A program made the position numbers and the translations under genes. 64,000 nucleotides of DNA, taken from assembly GCA_964020975.1 (NCBI GenBank), contig OZ026618.1:39422546-39486545 (forward strand), given 5' to 3'. This DNA is from Hermodice carunculata. Taxonomy: Eukaryota; Annelida; Polychaeta; Eunicida; Amphinomidae. The notes under the pieces are model-generated. The model searched no databases and was not told the DNA's origin. It was given only the letters and a program-made list of their open reading frames with translations. Of the stretch, positions 47,485 to 61,049 are shown in pieces. Position 1 is the stretch's first letter. Each line of letters opens with the position of its first letter.

Positions 47485-48226
47485 GCTATAAACAGGGACG
47501 TGTTATAGATGGACTACCAACGGCGGGGCCCCCTTTGTACCATCTGTGTTGCCGCTGCTCAAGTGATCGGGTGTTTGAGCGAGCACCTTCAGTGCTGAAC
47601 AAACACAACTCCACGGTCCGCGCTGGCCGCTGGCAGTCTCGTGGGCCAGGTCACCCGATGAAAGGCGAGAATAATCGCGTCACCGACTGAAATGTGCAAA
47701 ATTTTTCACCGTGTTCCACATTTTAAAGTCAAAATTTAGCGTTACGCCGGACTCAGCTACAAGAAATGAAACCACCATCATGATCCTACCGGTATACACT
47801 ATCCATCTAAAACTACATTTTTTATTGCTTATTACGGCGTAAGGAGTTATTACGCACGCAAGTTGTCTAACTTTGCATCATTTTGGACAGAAAAAATGCA
47901 AAAACTAGCCCTTTTATCGGCCAATTTCAACTAAAAACACATCGATGGACTCGCACGGTTCTGATTCAAGCGATGAGACTGGTTGCGCACCCATACAACT
48001 CTCCGTTTTTGAACTTGGTACAATAGTACACCCGATGTAAGCCTGATGTATGTAACCCGATATAACCGAACGCGGAAACATAGATTGAACAACAAACGGA
48101 CTGAGCAGGGGGGATTAACTTGAGCGGCGCTAGTGAACACGCTTTGTAATCGTCGCGCCCAGTTGACCACTAAAGGGATTAGCGCTCCCGTTGGTAGTTC
48201 ATCTATAACACGCCCCTGCTATAAAC
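47485..48226. mobile_element. 724-bp DNA transposon, GCTATAAAC flanks
   Basis: The element spans about 47494-48217. Terminal inverted repeats of about 33 bp begin AGGGACGTGTTATAGATGGA on the left. On the right, read inverted, they begin AGGGGCGTGTTATAGATGAA, and both continue with CTACCAACGG. The 9-mer GCTATAAAC occurs directly outside each end (47485-47493 and 48218-48226). If the termini are taken as CAGGG/CCCTG the shared flank is 7 bp; if as AGGG/CCCT it is 9 bp. Either way an 8-bp hAT-type duplication is close. No transposase is visible, and the interior open frame (47931-48170, reverse) has no domain. Confidence 0.83.
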
Positions 48227-51200
48227 AATGATATAGTTGAAAGCTTTAGTTTAAGGGGCGGGGCGTGTCGTTATGAAATTAAACATTTAAATCATGATAG
48301 TTTTTCGTCGTTGGCCTCGGCAACATGATAGTACCCTGACGGCATGCTGCCGTTTGCTGTTGGGAGGGGGTTCAGTATTAGCCAATTGGACTGCTGGGTT
48401 CTAATGTCGTAACGACAAGAACATGCAAACAAGAGGCGCATGAAACAAATTATCTGGTTGCAATTGCTTTTACATGGATGCCTTCAAGTCAGCATGCTTG
48501 TACTGGCCCATGGAGCAACAAGCTCTACCGTACTGCCCTCGAAGGCATGACCAGAAAGAAAATCCGCGTGAAAGGGAATAAAGACCAACGTCTGTTTCTG
48601 CAGAATAAGATCTACTACTTGACGTACAGGTCGATCTTTCTAGCCAAGCGATTGATGATATGTATTCTTGACATATATATTTCGCTACAACAAATGTACC
48701 AAATGCCCATGAATCGTGAATGATAAATATGTCCATTGGTTGAAAAAAAATGATGACAAAACAATATCTGACCATGGATCATTGTTGACATGGTTTTGGG
48801 CGATATGGCAAATTGGTTTCCTGTGCTGAGCAAGGTGAAACGTTTTTGAAAGTATAGAGAAGGGGACTGAGAGACATTTGTAATACCAACTGTGGTCCTG
48901 AAATTAATGCAGTCATGATTCTTATTTTATGTTCATTTTTTTGCAAGCACACCACTTTGAAGCTAAATATTTTGTGTGATTAAACACACCAGAGTGGGCC
49001 ACGAGGTCTTGCCAGGACAAATCACTGCACGCCATGCAATATCAGCTAAGCAATACGATCGTGGATGCCGCTCACGGCTTTATCATTCATCAGTCAAAAG
49101 CTAGCACAGTTTCTAATATCTATGTAGCCACGTTTCATCTATATCAACGGTCACCTGTGATCTTAGCCACATCCCGTTTCAAAGACCAGCCCATTGTTCA
49201 AAACAGCGTTGGCAATGGCAAAAACTGACAGACTCATCATCTGCCTCAGGCTGCTGTACACATGCTGTTACTTTGGCCCTCCAAGACACACAGTGTTAGT
49301 GCACAAAATAAAGCTCGCTTATCTCCTTCGAGGACTCCGGTGAACCTTTGCAGCCTATACGATCTCCCAAGTCGTTTTCCCCAAGAATGACTCTGAAGGA
49401 ACACTTTGCCTACCCAACTTGTTGGAATTACTCTCAGTATAGGACTTAAAAGTGTTCTGTTCCACGGTAGAAAGGTCACGACTGAAGTTGCTGACAAATG
49501 GCCCACCGCCCTCCTAAATTCCATCGGCACTTTTTTGTATTATCCATACTTGACCACACTTGGCATCATGTTTATGACGGACGATTCAGGTATTGGAGAT
49601 TTCGGACTATAATTATTTGTGAAAGTATAAGCAGACGCTCCTGCTGAGGCAGTAGTGCACGATCGATGAGACTGAAGCATTGAATGTGTCTGAGGAAAAA
49701 ATGCATGTAGAAAGCCATGTCTTTTACCATTGTAAAGTAGAGACCGAAGGACATGTGAATGATATGTGAAATGCAGAGCCCATCCGGTTCCCTCAGTGTA
49801 ACGTGTGGTCAGCTTGCCTTGGTGGCAAACCTTCGTATTTGCAACAGGCTGGGGACTGTTATTCAGTATTTTTTTCCTGTGTGTCGATGTTACGTGGTTA
49901 GGACCAAATTGTTGTCACTTCAGCATCTGCTTTACTAGAGCCAAAGACAAATAGTAATAAAATAATCCTAAGAAAAAGCTTGATTCTAAAATGCAGCTGG
50001 TATATGGTATGTGACATCTTTATCAGTTAATCTGAGGGATTACTGAGCGGAAGAAAACATATATGTTGCACAATCCCTCCAGAAACTCTATAAGCTTTCA
50101 AATTTCGTAGACCTTCTGTATCTAAGCACTGTTTCCTACAATGATCATGAAAATTGAAAAGAAAAATATACAGAAATCTGGGTATATGAAGTTTAAGCAC
50201 CGTATACCTTACGGGGTGTGCTGTTCACCTTGCAATGTGTGAGAATCTTATTATCTGTTTTGGTCCGTGTGAAAACGACAAATAATAAAAGAAATTGAAC
50301 TTCTGAATCATCAAAAGTAAAACTTGGGAATTGTTAAAGCAATTGCAAAACGCTGTATAGTATATCGTCTCCTCATTTTTTGGCGAAATAAAGAATTTTT
50401 GTCATGGTTTGAACCATTGAGAGATCTTTTTATGCCGTTAAATTATCTGGCAGTTTTTTCTTAAGAAACGTCTTTCACACGCTCTCTGCTTTCGTGTAGC
50501 CATTGATGATATGGCATATAATCAAGCTGAACGTATTTGCGTAAACATAGCATTCAATGTGTCACTGCAGACGCAGATTGGGAATTGAGGTAATTAAGCA
50601 AAGAAGCGTTTTAATTTCACCCAGCCACAACTAGTTGTTGTTCAGCGCCGTACGTGCTGAAGTCCCAAATAGTTAACTAAACGACAGATCCGTATCAATT
50701 AAATGCTCGCCCTTCAAGGACCTGTTCATTAATCCTACTAAACCTTGACTACTTAATCACTTCTGGTTTTACGACAAAGAAAGAGGCCACGTGATTGACG
50801 TGCAAATGTGTACATGTATGCTGGCGGAAGATGGACAAAAAGTACACCCGTGTGTGACCGTATGTTGAAAAATTAATGCCTAAATCTGTCCAAACTGAAA
50901 TATGACACCTATAGGATACCAATAAAATTCAGAGAGAGTGAAATTGCAGTTATGTATCATGATTACAATAAATTCAAGAAAGAGCAAAGTAGGTTGACTT
51001 ATAGATTGCTAGCAAGAATATCACAGCAATTCATGTCAGGTAGCCAATACAGCAGAGGCCAGTTCTAATTAATGAATGGCGTTACACCAGGTACCCTTAT
51101 TAATCTCACATTACATATACCTTACACGGTCAATTCACCTCTCGAAATTTAAGGTATCTCATCAAAACACTCTGGATCCAATGATTGCGTACGTTTTGAT

Positions 51201-53654
51201 CATTTGTACGGTCACATGATGGTGACCTCTCTTTAAAAACTTGGAACAACAGCAGTGGAACATGTAACTTTTCCCTTCCTTGTGGAATCCTCGTTATACT
51301 GAGAATAAGTACATATAATGACCAGACTATGATTGGACATTAAATTTTGGTTGTGCACCATATTGTGTCACAGCAGCCCTGAGACCCCCAACTTGGAGAG
51401 CCTCTGCCCTTTTGAGATTATTCGGCACCAGTAAGCACGGCGATAGAGCAAAGGTATTATCTGCATCCTGGTTTGCCTTTCAAGTACTCCGGATAAGACT
51501 TGTACAACCTCTAAGTATGCTAAAACCATCATGCAGACTGTGTGCGCAAAGATAGAGCCAAATCAGTTGTCTACAGCATAATTATCACGGTGGACTTTCT
51601 TAAAAGAGCGTGCATGTGCACATGGACCTCATGAAATTGCCTTCTTGTTGAGCTTGCGAGAGACATTATAATATATATGCAGGCTACCAGAAACAAAAAG
51701 TAAATATAAAAGTAGGAGGAGTGGTTTTAGCTGCGCAGACTCAGACATGGACATTTCTCGATTATACCCTCTGTGGATAACTGAATTGAGGCATTTATAC
51801 ATGCTTTCCGAGGTTTAGTGTACCTACTGCGACTTTGTCTGTGCAGACAACCTGTGGAACTATGATGTATTGAGCGCTGAGAAAAAATTGTTCAGCCTGA
51901 GACTGAGATTGACGTTCCGAATAATAATTTCACAGTGCACAGCTCTGAGTACTAGTAGTACAAAGTGATTATCACGTTTCACAAGTTTATTCCAGAATGA
52001 ATCTTAAGTCCCAAATTACGAAAAGCTATGCGTATATTCTACATACTTTTGTTTATCGGTATACCTCCATATGAAACTCACGGTCGTTCAATTAAATAAT
52101 AATACAACTCAGATTATATGCCGTTGATATTCCAAAATTTTCACAAGAGTATCATGCTGATGGGAAAGGGCGCAAGTCCCTTGGTCCAGCTTTTGAAATC
52201 TTTGAAGGGGATAATATTGGTACTCTATACGTTATGTATATTATGGTTGGTAATTCTACCACCGGACAGTTCATACTAAACAGGAGTTTCTGATTGCTCT
52301 ACTGTCTGAATGGTTTTGTATATATAGGCGTATTTGGCAATTGGTCTTTAATCTCCTGGTGTGAGGAACAGTAAGCATGTGTTAGATAATTTAATACCCC
52401 CCCTCCCCAAAAAAGAAGGTCTTAAATGTCTATGTGGACCTGCCAGTTGAGTCCACCTTGGATGCTTGATCGTATTTGTGACCCTTCTGAAGTAGGTCTC
52501 CCAGCCTTTAACGCTTCCTCACGGCGAGGAATCTTTTATGTGTGAGATAAGCCTCATGCTTAAGACCTGTTGATCCCTCACCGTCAAACAGTACATCGAA
52601 CTCAAACCGATGCTGCATGACTGCACACGTACAAGACCCTTTGGTACTGGTATTTTAGCACCTGGCTTTTACAGGCCAAATTAGTCATTCTAATGTATAT
52701 TTATTTCTTCTGAAATCGCTGGCCTTTCCGATTGCTGTATTCTACAGTAACTGGCACTGAATCCGTTTTCGAGCATTAAAACGCTGAGCAACTGAGCCAA
52801 ACGAGCCATTATTTCCCAAAGGAAAAGAACAAAATTAACTGCTAGCAATGATGTTGCTAGTCTGGCGACCACCACTTGTGGGGAACAAGACGACTTATTC
52901 GCACAAATGCACATTGCCAAAGATAGCGAGGTTTCATTTTTGTGGGAAAGGAATCAAGCACTGAAGATTCAAGTGTAGTTTGCTAGCAGTGTTACCGAGA
53001 TCTTGAACAATGCTTTCAGGAAAGTCGTGAAAACTAGCTCACATTCATGACACATCCAGCCTATTAGGCGCCTATATGGTGGAGACCCACGAAATCTAGC
53101 TCTCTTTTACAAGAGAAGAGCGGATCACGATGCACTTGTAGGGTGATAATCATATTGAACAACACAAGCTGCTCTTTGCTGGAGAATCGCTACGGAGTTG
53201 TTGCAGGTAACGCTAGGTTGCAAAACATGTGCACCACACCACAGGGCCACTGGTACCGGACAGAAATAAGCATGTTTTGTTTGTTTGTTGGACACGTACA
53301 ACCATCCAAAATTAGTATTGGTACCCATTGGTATCCATTGGTACTCTCTACTTCCTGTAAGAGATACCATCAGTTGTGTGTATTTTAGCAAATTGTTTTT
53401 TTACCCACAGAAATGGGAATAATTCTGCATTTATTACAACTAGTTCAGTGCTGTGGCCCATAACAATAACCGGCCTGACAGGAGCAAATTGCGCCATTCC
53501 AAACTTTCAAAACGTGAAACTTTTATTTTCTGGCCACATGGGACATTTATTAAAGAATGTGACAACGTTGTGCCCATCGAATAATTCAAAGGAATGGTAA
53601 TAGTGATAGTACATTGGAAAATTGTGCAAAAAAGAAAAGAAGAAAACAGAGAAA
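48227..53654. other. Unassigned sequence, low repeat content
   Basis: About 5.4 kb with no recognised gene, RNA or repeat family. Frames at 48478-48723, 49246-49530 and 53125-53391 lack domains. Confidence 0.4.
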
Positions 53655-53694
53655 TAGAGAGAGAGAGAGAGAGTGAGAGAGAGAGAGAGAGAGA
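53655..53694. repeat. (GA)n microsatellite
   Basis: A GA dinucleotide tract with one GT interruption. Confidence 0.95.
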
Positions 53695-54121
53695 AAAGAG
53701 CAAAGCAGATATATCGACATTGTATAAGAAAGTGCGATGTGCATTGGACATCTTGACGAGCATGTTTTCAATGCATTGGGTGGGAGGCGCAGCCCTAGAA
53801 TTCTACTAGGCCTAGTGGAATGAATTATGGGATTCAGCAGATCTCACAGCTGAGACTGAGTTTGTGAAAACAACCTGTTTCTCGTTCAATTAAGTGCTAA
53901 ATTCAGTTTTTCATTTTAATGATTTACACACAGTGGCATTGTTCACAAATTCTGGGGATATAGTTGAAGACAAGGTTTTCAGTTTTTGGAGAAATAATAC
54001 TGGTCTAAAGTCGGATTTTCAGATTGTTTTTTCAGGCACGCTTTATAAGGAAATCATAGGTTGCTATGCTGCATGGTCACCTAGCTTGGTGTGCTTGCAG
54101 GTTGGTTTTTCACACCTTTTT

Positions 54122-54197
54122 ATTGGCTGAGAATTGCAGTTGCTAAGAAGGTGAATTATGATTGGCTGAGCAGTGCAGTTGCTAAGAGGGTGAATCC
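54122..54197. repeat. 39-bp tandem duplication
   Basis: ATTGGCTGAG begins copies at 54122 and 54161. Each continues with GCAGTTGCTAAGA.GGTGAAT. Each copy contains an ATTGG word (a CCAAT box on the other strand), with no other promoter evidence. Confidence 0.8.
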
Positions 54198-57100
54198 TTG
54201 CATTGGGATCAGACTCTGATAATCTGCTTGGTCAAGGTTGAAACGACTGCTGGGAATTGCAAAGAGCTAGGCACAGAATGCTATTGTTCATACCTGGGCT
54301 GCTTACAGGATGTTGCATACCTCTCACTAATCAGTACCGTTGACAGTACAAGAAAAATGACAAGGCAGTCTGTGTTTTTGTCATATTATATGTAAAAGAG
54401 GGGTAAATACAGAAGAAAGAGTATTTTTCAGTATTTTATTGTAGACATCGTGATTTGTCCCACAAGGGAAAGATGGTCACTACACTAGCACATGTGGACT
54501 GATACCAAGTGAGGGTGCCTATCTACATATGAAATTGAGACCAAATTGTTCTGCAATGCAAAGTTTATGAATCTTGTAGTTTCCCTCTCTAGATTGAGTG
54601 TCACAGTAGTAGACAACTCTGGTAGATTGTGTATATGTTCAAACTTCTGGATCTTCAGATTGATGCCAGTATGACACTGTGTTTGACTGTGTCACCTTTG
54701 AGGTTTGAGTATCAATACCCAGTTACAGGACTTGTATCTTTCCCAGGCACATATACTGGCAGAAAGGGTGATATATTTGGGTGAATATAATGGATAAATA
54801 TGGTACAGAAATCTATATTTGACGAAACTTTGCATGTTGATAGGATATATCATGCCAGTAGAAAAAAAATGGACATACTCAGTGACCTTGACAGTCACTT
54901 TAGTGATCTGGATAGGTTATCTTTGGTCTTTGTTTTGTCTTTTGTTCACACTTATAACATGAAATCGGAAAAAGCAAAGAAAGCAAGTTGTGTAAAATAT
55001 TGCGAAGAATGATTTGAAAGAAAATATCAAAAATAACTAAAAAACGAAAGAAGTGATGCAAGGAAATTTTGTAAACTCAAGTGAATTTTTGTTTGAAAAC
55101 AATTTACTCTTTTAGCTGCATCCGGTGGTGGACATATTTTTATGAGGTAATATGCAACTTTCATGATATTTGGGAAAAAATACCTTTCGTATCCGGGATT
55201 TTCTGGATCAGGTAATTTTTGGTTAAATGCCAACTAATTGTTTTCATGGTTATCCTCAAACTTCATTGCTTTTAAATAAAATGGCCATTTTGAGTATATG
55301 TATCAATATCTCGCTGAAAATTCATAGTAAAAATCTGTTAATAGCTAAATAGAGTTGTGCAAGCCCATTGAAGGACAAATTTTATATATCTATTGCATAT
55401 CGCATGATCTACCAAGTTTTACGAAGATTGACCTTAAACTTCAGAAGATAATGCCAAATGTTTTGTTAAGTCAACACAAATTGGGCATTTGACCCCATAG
55501 TGGTTCAAACAGAGCGACCTGTTGCTCCAAGGAACATATTATGAATGATTTATTGTGAGTGCAACACAGGATAGGGCAAATTGGAACGTTCCCTGCTTTG
55601 CACTGTAATATAGGAAATCCATGTAAAATTGACATTGATAATGGGTTTACTATCAAATGTTATGAATTGAGAGTATCATCCAGGTGTTGATAATTAGAGT
55701 AAGTGGAATGAAGCCATGTTGAGTTCTTTAGGTTAAAATCTTGGTTAAACAGAGACCCTTCAACAAAACCAAATGGCAGATGTATACCGTGACTTTGGAA
55801 GTCAGACCCGTTTTGTTTTTCTACTGTAGATTTTATTTATGTGTATTTACACACCCTCAATCTGACATTTGCTGTCTTAATTCCAAATTTGAAATCTGAA
55901 AAGAACAAGGAAAAAATATACACAGGGCCAAGTATATCAGAATCCCTTCTGTCCAAAAGTCCTGAGCCTTCTATTATTCTTTATATTTATTCACCGGAGT
56001 TGTGTCCCTTGCTGGGTAATATACGGGCAGACCAAGTGCAAAGTGTTGCCCAAATTCATAATGTAAAGACCAGATAGATTAAGAGAATGCATACATATAC
56101 ATTAATATATGGATTTAAACAATTATAATAATTGAAAAAAAAAATCCACTTGCTGAGAATTTATTATTGGCATACAGCATTTCCATTTCTGATTGCTTAT
56201 AACGGCGACCATTTTAATTTATACTATTTATTTAAGGATACATTTTTTCGTGGCTTTTATATAATTACTCTAAATTAAACATGGAACTGGATGCAAAGTT
56301 GAATTTTCTAGGTTTTTAGTTAAGACGAATTGGTGTGTTTGAATTATTTCAGACATTGGTTTTTGCTTTGGACGCCATAGTTAATTTTGACAATGTCTCA
56401 GGGATGAACTCGATGAATTTTGCATGAGGATGATTGGGGTGTCTGTACCTATTTAAAAAATCAGCTTTCTACTATTTGTTAAGGTGTATGCCTAATACTT
56501 CTGGACTAAATGGGGCCATCTCTGAGAAGAATACCTGCTAAATTTGGGCAGACTTTCTCCTGGCACCAAATACTTCAATAGTCATGTTTGTATTAATGAC
56601 ACCTGTATTAGGGGACCCCTCTCTAGTGTCTATTAGGAGCAGTAATTTCAATATCACATGAAAAAAGTACCTGTCTAATGCGGCCAACCATTATTCTAAC
56701 TATGGGACTGAGTTTCCAATTCTTCATCAATTATGCACATATTATCCTTCCTACTGAAAGACGAATGTGAATCCCCTGTCACAGGCTACTAAATTGATTG
56801 CTGAGGATTCTGCCATTAGCAGAGTAAGCACGTTATGACTTGGGATTCATCTGTAACGCCTGGATAAACATGTCAGTGTCGGGGAATAGTCAAGGCCTTT
56901 TGGTTACAGCTGGCTTTGTCAATTAGACATTCAAGCCCCTGAGATTAATCTGAAGTCGAAAAAAAGGTGAAGAGTATTGGACTGATCAAATAATCATGCT
57001 AATCTAAAATTTGTCACAAAAAATTTGGCATCTCACTTGCGCATTAGACAGGTTCTACTGTAATCATACATGTGTAAGAACATTTTATATCTCAAATTGC

Positions 57101-58195
57101 ACTATGCTATTGCATTAAACATTTACAGGGTGTTTTTTCTTGTCGTTTCATGATTAATTAAGGTACATGTGCATTAGCAAATATGTGTATCTACAAGTGT
57201 TTATCTATGTTTTGTTGCATTTGGTACATACATACTCAAAAGGTTCTGAAAGAATGACACTTGGACAATAGGGACACCTTTGGGGCAGGGACACTGTTTC
57301 CTAGAACCAATGGTGTCCCTATTAGCCAGGTATCACTGTGATAGTACCTGGGTAATTTCTGAACCACTGAGTTGACAGCTTGTCAGGAGATCCTGAAGAT
57401 TTATGGCTCCTCTGTAACCTAGAATGATGTGCCTATCACCCAGGACCTTGGCATGTCTGGAGGTTTAGACGGTTCCTAAATTGCACTGTATTATGGTTTT
57501 CAATGCTGTGAGAGTTTGATTGAATTTTGTGATTGGGAACAGCTTGTCCTGATCTGGATCTGTCGAAGCCTCAGTAGAGACATTAGAAATGATGGGATAT
57601 CTGCTTTCTAATCTGAGACAGTAGCCTGGATTAACTGTGCTGAATAATAATTCAACTACAAGTATTTTACTATTCTGAGGGCATTCGTCTCAAAATCTGT
57701 CTGCAAATAATAAATCCGCTTGACCTAAGAAGCTTACTAATGGGTCTGTCTGTTGTACAGTAGTTTGTGTGATCAGAACTGTCAGGGAAATATTTACTTG
57801 TGCCGCCTTCCTTTATGTATAAGATGGAGGTCGTTTCATTCTTGTTCAGATTGGCAATTGTATACAGAACATTAATTTACAAGATTGATATTACTGCCAC
57901 AAATTATATTTGTGAGACAGAGTTTATTTGTTTACATGTGCGATAATGGGAAATGTATGAGGAATTGACGTCACACAGTGTGAGTAGGAAAAATTTGCTT
58001 GTGCCCGTCACAGTTTGGGTTTTTCCACTCGACATTATACCTCTTTATGATCATCTTTGGTGGAGTTGTTTAGGATCCATTAGAGCACCTGAACAGCAAT
58101 ATTCTGGATTGCAGGTCTTGGCACATGCGGAATATTTTGGTGACGAATTGCGGGTTGCTTATTTGAATTATCCACCACAGCACAAGTTAAGGACC
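54198..58195. other. Unassigned sequence
   Basis: About 4 kb with no supported gene or named repeat. The last ~150 bases may be the 5' untranslated region of the LINE ORF1 fossil that follows. Confidence 0.4.
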
Positions 58196-59085
58196 ATGTC
58201 CAAGTAGGGTCAGTCTGATGCAGGTCAGAGCAATGGCAGAAGTGGCCAGAGGGACAATAGCGAGCTCTTTGCTGCTGCCCTGTCATTTAGCATGTCAAAC
58301 ACCTTTTGCCAGTATTTCTGGGCCTCACAAGCACCCGTGGACTTCACCTCCATCTACAGGTGTGTCAACAACTGCATCCAGATTTCATTGGTAGCATGCT
58401 AACGCTGCCATTGAGGTTCCAAAGGTATTGATCAGTCTGCGTGGTGAGCAGTTCGTCAAAAAGCTCATCCATGAGGAAGTTTAAGCCACGGTAAGCTCAC
58501 AATTGGAAAGTCAGCAACAGAAAATTGTTGAGCATGAGTTAAAAGTTCAGCAAACTGAGAAACAGCTTACAGATTCCAGTGCTAAGTATAAGTTTACAAT
58601 TTAAGAGCTGGAAGACAAAATAAAGGAGCTAGAACAGGATCAACATGACCTTGCATAATATGGGCAACGCAATGCGCTATGTGCAGGGTCAGAAGAAGCA
58701 AAGGTTTATGGTGTGACACTGACAAAATAAAATCAGATGTGGCCAAGAAGCTTAACGTACAGGCAGATACAAGTGAAGTAGGTCAGTTACCTATAGTAAG
58801 CAAATGCCCTTCTGAGAAACCACGTGCCACTATTGTCATGTTTGTCGGCTACAACCCAAGAAACAAGTTTTACCTTGCAAGAAAAACAACTCAGGTTTCT
58901 TTATATCTGAATATCTGACCAAGATCCATGCAAATATAATGTACATTGCTTGTGAGTGAAAAAGAGATCAAAAATCCACTCCTCCTGCTCGAAAGACAGC
59001 CGTTTGTCTGTACGTGAATGTAACCATTGAGGGGTAGGCCCAGACCAAGGTCTTGTGATCCAAAATGTTCACAACACGTTGATCC
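58196..59085 (+). pseudogene. LINE ORF1p-like fossil of another family
   Basis: From an ATG at 58196 (MSK, then QSDAGQSNGRSGQRDNSELF) the frame decays through EVPKVLISLRGEQFVKKLIH (about 58410-58470). A coiled-coil stretch (QKIVEHELKVQQTEKQL, ELEDKIKELEQDQHDLA, about 58520-58655) leads into an RRM-like part, DVAKKLNVQADTSEV (about 58737) and KPRATIVMFVGYNPRNKFYL (about 58818). The C-terminal segment reads EYLTKIHANIMYIACE (about 58908-58955). Stops and frame changes are scattered. Coiled coil, RRM and C-terminal domain in that order mark an L1-type ORF1 RNA-binding protein. Its sequence is clearly different from the 41.5-kb fossil. No ORF2 follows within the next 2 kb. Confidence 0.72.
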
Positions 59086-60420
59086 CTACTGAGGCTGATT
59101 TGGTTCCTTACAGGCTGACTACTGCACTTTATAAATAAAAATATATCAAATAATCTTGTGCAGGATGATCTGAGGTGATGGTGGAAAAGAGTGTTATATA
59201 TTGTATGTTTCCTTTCTGACCCCCTAATATTATACCTTTTACTAGGATCGATACTTATCAAGTCACAATGCTGTACTATTCTACAGTATTATTATAAGTT
59301 CCTTACAGCTTCAGTTTATTGTGTCATGTGCAACCTCTAAAGAGAAAAACTATGCCCTATCACTATTTAATAATACCTTATATCCTACCAGGGAAAATAT
59401 GATTTAGCTTGTATGGGTGTATGGCTGCTATACTATCTTAAGGCTGGCGACAAACTCAGGGTTGGCATATGTATATATATATATATATGTATGTATTAAA
59501 AGTCATTCTGTAATGATTGTTCAGTTGATCTTCCAGCTTTCTCATCTGGATGCATTTAAAGAGGTATGATGCGGGATAAAGGTATTTCCAGGAAATTGTG
59601 AACTGTATTTATGTTTATGTATATGTTTCGTGGTTTTGACACCCTTTCTCCTCGAGCTAATTATTCTCCTCTAGTCATATTGCATGCTGTTCTCTTTTTC
59701 ATTAGCCTAGAGTTTTGTATTGTTTCGCATCAGTTTCTTATGTTTAAACATAATTGTCATGCCAATGGTGTGTGCTTCAAGGACTTCCTGATGCCAACAG
59801 CTCATTAAATTTTATATGTTGGTGTAATAATTTCATTTTGAAGTGAACAGTTTACTAAATAGTTTGTCATGCAGTGAACATATTTTTTTTAGCTTTTCCT
59901 ATTATGCAGATGATAAAGCTATCATCATCTATAGCTGCATCAGCTTATACTAATTATTATTTTTTGGCAATATTTTATATCTATATGTAACTGTTCTATT
60001 TAATATCATAATGTTGATCTGTATAGGCTTGTGTTTGTGGCCTCAAATCTATTGTTCAGGTTACAATCCATGACCCATGTGCTGCATAAACTTCATTGTG
60101 TTTTGTCAAGAAAACTACTTTCACGTAACACTGTTCCTGTCAAATAAACCAGTCAGATGGAGGGGTCCCATGGTATCTGAAAGAAGAGAAGAAAAATAGG
60201 TAAACAAAAGAGATTGTGTATCAAGACAGAGCATACATAGATAAATTAAGAAAAGTAGGGTAAAGAGTAGGCAGGGAATATAGGATAAAATGGAAAATGC
60301 AAGGTACCAGAGGGACTTAGAAAGCAGTGAATCAGAGCATGAGGACAATTAGTATTCATGTGCTAACTGCTTTAAAGGTTTAAACATTTTACAACCACAG
60401 CTAATTAAAACCACAACTAT
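59086..60420. other. Unassigned AT-rich sequence
   Basis: No recognised gene. A short (AT)n lies at 59468-59492. Confidence 0.45.
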
Positions 60421-60613
60421 CTAAAAAAAACCACACACACACACACACATACGCACACAAACAAAAAAAAAAAAACAAAAAAAAAACAAAACAAAAGCAA
60501 CCCCCCCAAAATTTAAAAAAAACACACACAAAAAAAGAAAAACAATCAAAAACAAAAAACAAAAAAAAAAAACAAAAAAACAAAAGCCAAACAAACAAAC
60601 AAACAAACAAAAA
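60421..60613. repeat. A-rich AnC low-complexity tract with (CA)n
   Basis: Poly-A with scattered C and a short (CA)n near 60432-60450. Phe/Cys-rich reverse-strand frames are artefacts. Confidence 0.95.
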
Positions 60614-61049
60614 ACCACCAAGACATACGGATACCTTAGATTTGGGTTAATTATGGAAGACTATCACGCATTAAGTACTCCAAAAAAGCCAAATTTGTGG
60701 GAACATTCCAAATATAAACAAAACCATATTTTTCTAAGTAAACAAAAGAATATGCGACGACTTGACATGAACACAAAAACAGCACCTTTTTCTACTTTAT
60801 CAATCAGCATAACAAAAAGCTCACATCATATATTAGCACAATGGCTACTTATTACTCAAGTGTGATCACTTCAGAGACCATTGGGGACGTATCCTCTCAG
60901 GAGAAAATGAAACAAACCTAAACATCCTAGTTCTTTAACTCATGTCCATCTCTCCCAATGAGGTGACAGGCAAAAAAAGATGTATCAAAATGTGGACAAA
61001 CACTCCAATGACCAATTCAGTGGTTGGTTCTGGATTTTCCTTTGCAGCA
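60614..61049. other. Unassigned sequence
   Basis: Nothing recognised. If the Ty3/gypsy fossil has a 3' long terminal repeat, part of it might lie here, but I see no matching partner repeat inside the window. Confidence 0.4.

Noticed and set aside
57953-58207. 84-codon forward frame before the ORF1 fossil
   Set aside because: It ends at the ATG of the LINE ORF1 in another frame and looks like 5' untranslated LINE sequence.
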